NCBI RefSeq assembly: GCF_001640025.1
Contig: NC_031674.1
Span: 3,224,001 to 3,288,000, forward strand
Length of the DNA: 64,000 bases
Direction of reading: 5' to 3'
Source of the DNA: Sugiyamaella lignohabitans
Taxonomy: Eukaryota > Ascomycota > Dipodascomycetes > Dipodascales > Trichomonascaceae
The position numbers and the translations under genes were made by a program. Within the stretch, counting starts at the first letter, position 1. Every line of letters begins with the position of its first letter. The notes below the pieces were generated by a model, which did no database searches, had not been told where the DNA came from, and saw nothing but the letters and a program-made list of their open reading frames with translations. Below are positions 21,037 through 31,900 of this stretch, piece by piece.

Positions 21037-24000
21037 CTATTCGGGGTTCAAGCCACCGAAATGTAAATTCATCTGTACCGATTGTCCGACCAATTCTCTA
21101 CGTTTATCCAGATTTAGCCCCTCGTACTCAGCTATCTCGCTTCCAATCCAAATTCTTGCGATTGCTGACAGTCGCTCTATCTTCAAATCACCCTGTCCAG
21201 CTTTTAGCTCATAAAATTTAAGTAAAGCTTTCCATAGCGATACAAAGCCTAACAATTCCATGTTATGCATACTAGGTTGAGATGATAATTTCCGTGCAAT
21301 TTCCAACGCGTTCTCAACCTGATTAGTGTCCAGATAGTGGAGTATCAGACTACAATAAATAGCAATGGTCGAATTTAGTGATAGTTCCAGCTTCGTATTG
21401 AAGTCTAACTTCGGAGATCCAGTAGCATGTAATGTCTCTTCTGACGAATTAGCATTCGAATAGAGAGATACCTTGTTAATTTTAGACGATGCTGACACGG
21501 GAGCAATTGTTGAAGTAGATGTCGGCATAGTTGCATTTTCTAGAATCAACAGTTCCATAGCAGATTTGATCGAGTCACCTCGGTTGTAGGTTGCCCGGAT
21601 TAATGCTACAGCCTGCTTAGCATCAGACCCATCCGGTGCGATTGAATCTATTTCGTCTAACTCATCTTCATCAATGACATACGACTCGCTTGAGCTTTCT
21701 CCATTTTCAAGTGAGTAGGCCAGAAGACTATGAATGTGCTTTTCTGAATATAATGCAGCCATAGTATCAAGAATAGAGTCAAATGAAACTAGAGATGTCT
21801 TCACGGTACTCTTGTTGAACACGATGTCGTTGATACTAGAAACCATGCTATTATCAAGGACATCAGGGCAGCACAGCAAATTGAGAACATTGCTAGGCAA
21901 ACTTTCATTCTCATCAGAATCATCGCTCGCGTCAGCGTTTGCCAAAGCTAGTCCCTTCTTCCAAAGTTTGTCGGAAATCATGACTCCTATGGGCTTCAGC
22001 ATCCCTACAAATAGCAATCTAGCCTGAATTGCTTGCAAGATAAATCTCTTTGAACCCGGAACAGTAGCAAACCCTCTTAAAAACATGTAAAATATTCTGT
22101 AGTAATCACAGACCAGATCTCCTCCACATAGTTGAGAATCCATAGACCTAATTATAGAATCAGAAGCAGCGACAGTCTTGATTCTGCGGAACGACTGAGC
22201 AACAATCAAGAAACCATCCATACCAACGATTGAGCATAAGAAAACTTCAAAACAAGCAAATAAGAGTGAAGGCAAAGCTGATAATAAATTGTTGCCAGTG
22301 GGTACAATGAGTTGTTGTGAGACTGTTAACCAGGTATATTGTTTCAAAAACTTGGGGTCTGCCTGATCCACAGGTTGAGGACTATCTACAGGGCTCGACT
22401 CCAGGCCCTCCTTTTCATCTTGCGAAAAAAAGAAGATCTGCCACACAACACCCAATATTAGCGTTATTTGAAGTACGTTCATAAGAAGAGTTCCGCAATC
22501 AACACCACCATACTTGACACTTCGGAGAAACGAAAGTCCTGGTAATACAGAAAGACCACTAAGATCATTATCATTACCACCCATCATATTGGTCGCCATT
22601 ACACCTGCCATAGATACCATCATAGCTTTTGGAAGCATGCCCGAATTAGATTGATTGACAGGTTGTGGTCTGGGATCTGGCGTCATTGGAGCTTGAGCCA
22701 TTCTTGGTGCAGACCTCCTTTGGTATGCAGAACTACCATAACTTCCTCCAGAATTTGCATTAGTTGACTTCAGCTTCGAAATCTCGTCATTCAATAATTC
22801 ATTCTTTTTCTGCAAATGCTTAATATACTCAGTGGCCTTTACCAAGATAGTCGCTTTGTTCAATTTATTTGCCGGAACAAGACCCTCTAAGTCTTCTTTA
22901 CCACCCTGATTACCATCCAAAGCGTAACAAAGAGATGGGACACAATCTCTCAGAGCCTGTATTTTGTCGTTAATATTAGTTCTATACCGTTTTTCAATCA
23001 TATTATGAGACGTCTTTTCCTTTTTCGGTTTCGTAACCCTGTTTGCTTTCGTGTTTGCTCTCCGGGATTGGGATGACTCTTGTTGGGGTGAAGTGGAGTT
23101 AGTAGATCTTGAATGTGATGTTGAGTTTGTGGTTTTTCTTGGAGATCTTGGCTCTTCCTTAACTCTAAATGCTGAATCCTCATAATCAAGATCATCATCA
23201 GCATCTTCTTCATCATCATCACCATCATCATCTGACATTTCCTCCTTGACAGCACCATACTCTTGCTGCTTCTGATAAGACTGATTCTGATTCTGATTCG
23301 GTGCCTGTTCTACTTGAGTTCGTCCCTGACTCTGTATCTGTTTCCCTTGAATCTGCTGAGCTACCATGCTGGCATCATATACCCCCTTATCAAAACTACC
23401 ATATTGGTCTGTTGTCCATAGATTGCCATTGGAATTACCTCCAATGACAATACTTTGATTATAAGTATCCGAATCAGATGAGATATTAGATTGAGACGAG
23501 TAATAGCCATTTGAATTTGCCGGTGAAGAGCACGAGTTGGGGGAGATGCCAAGACTAACGTTGACATCTGGCATATAAGACTGGGCCATGACAAAATTAT
23601 TGCTAGCTTTAACGCCATCGTAAGGGTACGAGGGGATGACTCCACTGTTACTTCCCAAACTGCCAGCCGGAGATGTTATACTCATACCAGAACTGGTTGA
23701 ATTTCTAGAGTTTGTTTCTACCAGTGAAGGAATCATATCAGTACCATCATTTCCATATGGATATCTACTGCTGGCAGTGTCATTACTATCCATTAGACGG
23801 TTCAAAGACCAGTTCTCGTCAGTCTCGGACAACGGGCCAGTCACACCTGTGCTGCTATTGCCATATGCACCATTAAGAATTTCTTGAGGAGAAGGTGTTA
23901 TATTTGTAGGAGAAAACCCTGCATTTCTTCCATAGGAATACTGGGAGCCATCAGGAGATGTTGTTGAAACTCTCTGACCATTACTTTCGTTAATATCGCT

Positions 24001-24081
24001 GTTGCCAGACAACCCCCCATCTCTCTCCCTATCAATAGCTGACAAAAATGAAGAGCAATAGGCGTAATCTAGGGCTTCCAT
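21037..24081 (-). CDS. SREBP-type membrane-bound bHLH-leucine-zipper transcription factor
   Basis: SREBPs are made as ER membrane proteins and released to the nucleus, controlling sterol, hypoxia or morphogenesis genes depending on species. From the ATG at 24079-24081 the protein is 1014 aa. The N-terminal region is Asn/Ser/Gln-rich with an acidic Asp/Glu block (about 280-300). The bHLH at about 355-430 begins HNMIEKRYRTNINDKIQALR. It carries the Tyr in EKRYR that distinguishes SREBPs from other bHLH factors (Arg in most). A short leucine-zipper-like stretch follows. Two hydrophobic spans (about 530-550, LLMNVLQITLILGVVWQIFFF, and about 595-620, LLFACFEVFLCSIV) bracket a lumen-sized loop. The remaining part resembles the fungal DUF2014 C-terminal domain. 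SRE1 or a CPH2/HMS1-like SREBP descendant are the candidate names; the membrane spans favour SRE1. Confidence 0.9.
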   Translation of the reverse strand: MEALDYAYCSSFLSAIDRERDGGLSGNSDINESNGQRVSTTSPDGSQYSYGRNAGFSPTNITPSPQEILNGAYGNSSTGVTGPLSETDENWSLNRLMDSNDTASSRYPYGNDGTDMIPSLVETNSRNSTSSGMSITSPAGSLGSNSGVIPSYPYDGVKASNNFVMAQSYMPDVNVSLGISPNSCSSPANSNGYYSSQSNISSDSDTYNQSIVIGGNSNGNLWTTDQYGSFDKGVYDASMVAQQIQGKQIQSQGRTQVEQAPNQNQNQSYQKQQEYGAVKEEMSDDDGDDDEEDADDDLDYEDSAFRVKEEPRSPRKTTNSTSHSRSTNSTSPQQESSQSRRANTKANRVTKPKKEKTSHNMIEKRYRTNINDKIQALRDCVPSLCYALDGNQGGKEDLEGLVPANKLNKATILVKATEYIKHLQKKNELLNDEISKLKSTNANSGGSYGSSAYQRRSAPRMAQAPMTPDPRPQPVNQSNSGMLPKAMMVSMAGVMATNMMGGNDNDLSGLSVLPGLSFLRSVKYGGVDCGTLLMNVLQITLILGVVWQIFFFSQDEKEGLESSPVDSPQPVDQADPKFLKQYTWLTVSQQLIVPTGNNLLSALPSLLFACFEVFLCSIVGMDGFLIVAQSFRRIKTVAASDSIIRSMDSQLCGGDLVCDYYRIFYMFLRGFATVPGSKRFILQAIQARLLFVGMLKPIGVMISDKLWKKGLALANADASDDSDENESLPSNVLNLLCCPDVLDNSMVSSINDIVFNKSTVKTSLVSFDSILDTMAALYSEKHIHSLLAYSLENGESSSESYVIDEDELDEIDSIAPDGSDAKQAVALIRATYNRGDSIKSAMELLILENATMPTSTSTIAPVSASSKINKVSLYSNANSSEETLHATGSPKLDFNTKLELSLNSTIAIYCSLILHYLDTNQVENALEIARKLSSQPSMHNMELLGFVSLWKALLKFYELKAGQGDLKIERLSAIARIWIGSEIAEYEGLNLDKRRELVGQSVQMNLHFGGLNPE

Positions 24082-24109
24082 TTTCAATGACCTTTGTGGT
24101 TTGAATAAT

Positions 24110-24246
24110 CTAAAGGTAATAGGTCAGTTTGGTTCCTAAACATTGTGTAGATAACATGATCAGATCTCATATCTCCAGCGTCTGGAATACTTCGAGTATC
24201 TCCCAGGTCAAGTATACAAGCAAACCTAAAGCGAAAACTTACTTAC
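24110..24246 (-). other. Possible 5'UTR intron of the SREBP-like gene
   Basis: On the minus strand a GTAAGTAAGT donor (24246 downward) lies about 165 bases before the start ATG. It is followed by a CTGAC branch-like motif and a TTAG acceptor near 24110. The upstream exon contains no usable ATG, so this would be a leader intron. The acceptor position is a guess; the donor is the stronger element. Confidence 0.35.
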
Positions 24247-26317
24247 CGGCTCCTTGTCTGTTCTATTCGACACTATCGATTAAAGAAAACAGTTTATAAG
24301 GTCATACAGAAAACAATATTTTAAAGATCTCATGAAATCTTGACGGAATGCGTGTTTAAAACGGTACAGAGCTTTGTTAGGAAAAGTCCAGTCTCTGCCA
24401 TTAGATTAGGGTAAATGCAGTAAAAAGAAAAGTGAATATGTAAAATGTGATGGTGATATTTTTGGGCGCAGGTTTCTGTGAGATTCAGTCTGGCCGATCC
24501 TTGCACTGCGTCTCGGTTGGAAGATCCCGAGCTGTTAGTCGCAGGGCATTGTCAGTTCTATCACTACCTCCTGTCCCGAAACAGCATAGATCTCAATATA
24601 AACCGTTATCACATGGTGGGTCTGGCTATTCCGTATGAACCTTTTAGTATTGCAATTGTCGGTATAGGTCGGAGTTTTAAGACCCGTGTCAAGCTGCCAC
24701 TAAAATGTGTCGCTATCAGCGGCTGACTCGGTGCGGTGTCATGAGGTCGTAGAATACTGTCATGAGTCAAAATTATTGTGCAGACCGATATACTTACAGG
24801 CTATGTCATTGTAACCTCGGAATGGTTGATTAGAGCTTCTAGTAAACAGCATTTCGCTTACGAACACTGGAACCTCACATGATCCCCTGTGTATCACGGT
24901 TGAGAGGGTCCAAGTCACAGTTATGTTTGGTACCGCCTAGACGACTGGCATAGATACATGAAGATCTGTTAAAGTAAATGTCTGCATTAGTCTGTATACA
25001 TCTGGGGATGTGCTTGATGAACTATACATTTATTTATTTGGCAGCTCACAATTAATTACTGAAAAATCAACGGTTTCTTGTCTGTAAATTTCCAAGTATC
25101 AGTGTATTTTCTCAAGCCTTTCTCTTTTAACTGGCCGAAAAATAACGTGAGAGCTTGAAGCACTACCCATGGATTTTGTCAAACTAGAGCCATCAATGAC
25201 ACTTAAACTACCCAGAAATTGATTTGGCCAATTCAGGCAGTAGTGAGCGGTAACCAATGGAATCCTAAAAGACCGGCAACTTATGGGCATGTTGCCACCA
25301 CTGGTCCGTTTAGGGCCGGTCAATGACGACAGTGTGGCATTCTTCCAAACTACTCCACAACCATGCCAAGAGCTTAATTAGATATTGTGCCAAACAGAAA
25401 TAAATGGAATGAAACACAAATAATATAATTTGTTCACTATAGACGGAATTAGTCGCTGTAACAACCACTCTAATTTAAGTTGAAAGTACATGCCAGCTAA
25501 GGTCCATCACCATAGGCTTAGCATTTTTCTTGTCAAAGAAAAAAATTTAGATTGGCGATTCCTTGACTGACATATCCGCTATTTTCATGAGCCTATGTAC
25601 GTGGTGGATCCTGGCAAGTAAGGCTCTCACGCATTTGTCCCCGATATTGTCGGCATTGTAAAAGTGGTCTGACTTTTAATCATCTGCAGAATCCCATGCA
25701 ATCCCGGAAGATCATTTATGCACCATGTCAGATCTTAAATTCAACATGCATGACAAAATTTCTTCTTTACTGTCCACAAAGATTTTACTGAACCCACAAA
25801 ACTGTGCATACCCCCTGTATCAGTCTACATAACAATCGACAATTTATATGTCTGTATTTTGTCTCGTTCAAACCGTACTCATCGTGCACACACGTTGAAT
25901 TATACAGCCAGTTCCGGCTCCAAACGGTGATATCCGTAAATATCCGTACAGGGAACTGCGATGACTCTGTCCTGCAGAGCCAGTTTCACTTTATTGTCTC
26001 GGCAGTGGGGGTTACATTGTAAAAAACAAAAAAATAAAATAAAACACATAGAAATAAGGCCCTAGCAGAATCGTCGAATAGTTCGAATAATTTAGTTGTC
26101 ACGCGCTTGAAACCCGTGATCCCCAGCTTATCTACTTGTTAATGACGATAATCTGGCGTGAGAGCTGCGGATTCCGAGAACAGAATGTATTTAACATTCG
26201 CTGTGACTTTGCAAGAATACTTATGGTTATACCCACGATGCTTCGACTTTCTTGATTAGGCATTTGGTGCTTATTCTACCATTGTAAGCCGTCGGAGTTG
26301 TAAATTTCTTAACCAGT

Positions 26318-26323
26318 CACGTG
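26318..26323. promoter_or_regulatory. CACGTG E-box (distal) upstream of UBC4
   Basis: A perfect palindromic CACGTG preceded by GT, the core bound by yeast bHLH factors such as Cbf1 and Tye7. It lies 503 bp upstream of the UBC4 ATG. Function is inferred from the motif only. Confidence 0.35.
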
Positions 26324-26612
26324 GAAGGATGATTTTTAATGCTTTAGCCTCATATTTCAACCACCTAAGGGTTTGCTATCGTTAAAATTTGAATACTTCC
26401 ATTCAATGTAAATATAAGCCCGTCACCCTCTGGTCATTCTTACATAATACTGGGGTCAACTTGTGTATCATGTGACGGGATGAGTTGGTAACACTGAATA
26501 ATTCTTGAACACAGTTTCTGTCATCCCAAACAGCTCATGGGAAGAAGTTCAATTCACATTATGAATAATGGTCCACTAAGCGCCACTGCCATTTGCAGTC
26601 AACTTCTAAGGT

Positions 26613-26618
26613 CACGTG
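26613..26618. promoter_or_regulatory. CACGTG E-box (proximal) upstream of UBC4
   Basis: Second GTCACGTG element, 208 bp upstream of the UBC4 ATG, in the same orientation as the distal one. Two copies in one promoter make chance less likely, but the binding factor is unknown. Confidence 0.4.
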
Positions 26619-26825
26619 CAGGCGCAATGTCGCGGCTCTTGCGGCTTACATAGGATGTAGTCATTACCCGGCTGCTGACGAGTACAATCGATGTGTTCTG
26701 CTTCGTTCTTCAATTTTCTCCCTTCTTCTCTTCATCCAGTTTTGCCAAGCATATAACTTGATAACAACACCTACATCAGAAAACATCAACTTTTTACATA
26801 TCAAACATCAAAGCATATTATAAAC

Positions 26826-27789
<964 letters not shown>

Positions 27790-28957
27790 TCTGTTGAGGA
27801 TTGAGAAAAAAAGGGGGTATTTGAGATGAAAAAAAAGTTGTCAAAGAATATATCCTATCCATATTAATCACCCAAATCCTGTCTGTAAACTAGGCTCGCG
27901 TATTTCAATTTGCACTTTCCTGGTAGCAGAAATCATTTCATCCTGTTCCATTGTGGTATAGGTTATGTTTTTAACCGTTTTTCTTTCTTATTTATGCCTT
28001 TTTTTTATATTTTATTCTTTTTTATATAAATCTCACTGCACTTACTCCTAGTATTAATATCTGTGGTTGACTTTTTGAGTATTTGGCGATCTAGGCTCTG
28101 CTCGGACGTGAATACTCTTCTCGCTGGAACTATGACCCGCTTTTCCTTGCGTGGCATTTCAGTGGCATTTCCGAAGATGCAACTCCTGCTGCTGTACTCT
28201 GCCGGTACCCTATCGGTCTTCAGTCACATGACTCTGATAATGATCCCCTGTTAGAAGGAGTAGAGAGTTGAAAAATCTCCAAGAGGAATCAAAAGCGATC
28301 TCGAACTGGTGGTACCCTCCTCCACTCGTCTAACAAAAACACACCTCTAAATAAAGAAACACCTCTAATAAAGAGACACCTCTAACAAAGAAACTCCTCT
28401 AGTAGATGACTTGAAGTTGTCCGACCGACCGCCACTTCGCCAGTATTGGTGCCGTGGCATAATGCAGCAGCAAGTGGGCTGTGGAGAACTCGCCTGCCCC
28501 CTCGTTCTCGCTTAATGTCTGCGGGACTGAGCGATACCGGTCTTTACCCCACCCTTGCCGCTGCTGAGCGATATGCGAGTTGACTGGGGCCCTGTCTCAG
28601 TTGGCTCGCTTCGGAAATCCTGACTTGATGGTATAGAGTTAGCAGATGTCTAATAGTGATTAAATGTTAAATGAATGCTCTTTTTATAATTTATTTATAT
28701 AGTTTGTTCCTGTGAATTCGGATCAGATAGATAGTGAAGGAAAAGGAAAAGATTATTTATCCAGGGGTTGGTTGGTTTATCTTCTGAGATCGTAACCCTA
28801 GACCATCCTATAAGTGACGTATTTTGATACTAGTACGAGACACCAGGTTGAACAGCCGGTAATCAACTGCATTGTGTCTCTCTTGTTATTACGTAGAGTG
28901 TGAGTTTGACAATTCCTGTACTTATAGAACAGTTGTCAGAACACGATTCAGAATCCA
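27790..28957. other. Intergenic region between UBC4 and PAN1 with tandem repeat and GC-richer block
   Basis: The left half is T-rich. A small tandem repeat lies at about 28330-28413, directly followed by a distinctly GC-richer block (about 28415-28640) holding two copies of CTGAGCGATA. Its function is unknown. No ORF with family features occurs. The last 250 bp should carry the PAN1 promoter. Confidence 0.45.
28330..28413. repeat. Short tandem repeat, about four copies of a 17-19 bp unit
   Basis: Successive units resemble ACACCTCTAATAAAGA, with small changes between copies. The last unit has decayed to ACTCCTCTAGTAGA. It is probably a slippage-type minisatellite. Confidence 0.6.
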
Positions 28958-31900
28958 ATGTATCCCTATAATACGGGCCAACAGCAGCCCATTCTTCCTA
29001 ACCAGACTGGTTATGTCGGGGGAGGACTGGGGGGTTACGGTCAGCCTCAACAAGAGGCTCAGCCCCAATTGCAACAGCCTCAGTATCAACTTGGCGGTAC
29101 TCCGCTTGTTCCCAGTCAAACGGGTTATCAACAACAGCTTTCTGGCAACCAGTTTCAACAACAGCAACAACAGCCAGTTTCTCAAGTGCCACAACAGCAG
29201 CCATTGACTTCTTACCAGACTGGGTATCAGCCTCAGTACATGTCCCAGTCTAGCTATGGCCAATCGCAGCCTCAACAGCAACAGCTACCATTGGGATTGC
29301 AACAAACTGGCCAGTATTCTAACCAATCGGGAATTTCTACCAATCCTACTGGTATTTCAAGTGGAGTACCTGCCCCTGCTGCTCCACCGTCTCGAGCCCC
29401 CGGTAGCTCCAGCGGCCAATCGCTCAAGATTCCTAAAGGTAAGAATAAGAACAAATTAATATCTTGAAACTGGGTTATTTTTTCGTACATCCATACTAAC
29501 TAAACAAAGTGAGGTTATCTTTTATCACGGCAGATGATCAACTGAAATTTGAGCAGCTCTTTCGTGGAGCTATCTCTGCCCACGAACAGGCACTTTCCGG
29601 TAAGTTTTTTTTATTATTACAGTTTGAACCAGACTGGCCAATGCTAGGGTTTCATACATCAGCTATACTTAGGATTTATAGTTTGATGGTCTCGTAGTAT
29701 GATTTGATCATAGTGTACATTTCGTATCTGCTTGAAATATCAGCTAAAATCCGATAGCCATGATGGTGCGAAAGAATCCACAGTTTTGGTTGAATTTAAT
29801 AAATTCCAAAGTATCTAGACAATCGAGTGAAAACTAACTGATGTAGGTGATCAAGCGAGGGATATTCTTATGAGATCTGGTTTAGGAGCTTCGGTGCTTG
29901 GAAACGTCTGGCAGTTGTCGGATACAAACCGAACTGGCCGACTCTTGTTTCCTGAGTTTGCACTTGCTATGTACTTGTGTAGCTTGGTCTTGAAGGGTCA
30001 ATCGTTACCCACAAAGTTGCCAGAAAAAATATTGAACGAAGTGACCAGTTTAGTGGATATCATCTCGTTTGGTGTTGACGATGAGGAATCCGCGGGTAAT
30101 GCATCATCTGGAGCGGGCCAATCTCGCTCCAATGTCCCTGATTTCACTGCAGGTGCTTCTGGCTCATTGAATAGTGGTACTGGTATTTCTAGTGGTAACT
30201 ATTCAGCGCCTCAATTGACATCACAGCCAACCGGAGGATATGGACAGCAGCCTATTGCATCTCAGGCCACAGGGTATCCTTCACAGCAACAAACGGGCTA
30301 TGGATCACAGATATCACTGGGTTCGCAAACAACTGGCTACGCTTCACAACCTACTCTCCAGTCGCAAGCCACTGGTTTTAACTCTGGTATTCAACCACAA
30401 GCCACTGGATATAACTCTGGTATTCAACCACAAGCTACTGGATATAACTCTGGTATCCAGCCACAGGCCACTGGATATAACTCTGGTATCCAGCCACAGG
30501 CCACTGGATATAATGCTGGAAATGGCATTCAACCTCAAGTTACTGGTTATACCGGTGTTAATGGTTATGGAACTGGCGCTCAACCGTTGGTGGCACAGCC
30601 AACGGGCAAACCTGGACAATGGGGATTTATCAATACTCCTGGAACAGGTTTACCAGGCATTGAGGCACTAAAAGACAGATTCATGCCTACCCCGGGAACA
30701 GCTTTGACAGGTGGAGGTACATACTCGTCTGCTGAATTGCAAGGAAACGCTAAAATTGAGTGGGCAATTACAAAAGATGAAAAGAACATTTACGATAGCG
30801 TTTTCAGTGCCTGGGATACCAAAAATATAGGATTCATAGGTGGTGAACAAGCCATCAATATTTTTGGCAAAAGTGGCCTCAACAGGGAAGATTTAGAGAC
30901 CATATGGAACTTGTGTGATCCAGGTAATAAGGGCAAACTTGATAAAGACGAGTTTGCCGTTGCAATGCATCTTATTTATCGACGACTAAATGGATATCCA
31001 TTGCCCTCACGACTTCCTCCTGAGCTCATTCCTCCTTCTTCTCGTAATTTTAAGGAGTCAGTGACACAAATCAAGAGCTTCCTCCGGTCAAATACTGGTG
31101 GCCTAGAACCTCAACAAACTGGCAAAGTCAGTTATCTTAAGGGAAGATCCTTCAAAAATGATGGTCATTCGGGTACCAATAGATTCCCTAAGGATGCCAC
31201 TGTCTACAAGAATAATGATGATGAGTTCGGCGGTTATGTATCCAGTGCAAGGCACAGAAATAGACGTCATGATGCAGACGAACCTAAGAAGGAATCTGAA
31301 AGCTCCTTCCCTCCAATTGAAAAAATGAATGTTACTCAACTTCGAAAGGCCATAAAAGAGAAAAAGATTCTGTTAGATGCAATCGACGCCAAAGATGAGG
31401 AGGACTATTCGGCAGTCGAGACTCTTGAGTCAAGAGACAAGGCTGCGATTGAGGAGCTAAAGGGACGAATTTTAAAGGTACAACGTGAACTTTCCCAACA
31501 CCCTGAGTCAGCTTTACTTAGCACTGGTGATGTAACTCATGAACGTCGTCAATTATTAAGAAAACTCAACGCCCAAACCGATCTCTTGCCACAACTTACA
31601 ACTGATGTGAAGAAAATAGAGGCAGAAATAGCTGCTACCAGATTAGAACTTTTCAGAATCAATTTTGAAAAAGAACACCCTGGCGCCACTATTGTTGGAA
31701 CAGGGGCAAATGGTACCATTACTGATGCCGATAGACGAAAGGCTAAATCCAGAGCTCTCGTCAAGGCTCGTATGGCTGCTCTTACTGGAAAACCTGTTGA
31801 AGGTGGCACATCAGACATAGAACAGTTTGAGCAGTTACAGGCAACTGAAGCGGCAACAATTGATAGCGAAAGACAAAGAAACGAAAAAATGTTTGTCGAT

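Larger units (their letters stand above)
24247..26825. other. Long divergent intergenic region (SREBP-like / UBC4)
   Basis: About 2.6 kb without a supportable gene separates two divergent starts. Two perfect CACGTG E-boxes, each in a GTCACGTG context, lie at 26318-26323 and 26613-26618, on the UBC4 side. Small open frames (for example 24478-24726 and 25804-26022) show no family motif. An unannotated non-coding transcript cannot be excluded. Confidence 0.5.

Noticed and set aside
24447..24726. Overlapping 62- and 82-codon frames upstream of the SREBP-like gene
   Set aside because: Two frames compete over the same bases with no motif. The region is better seen as promoter or leader flank.
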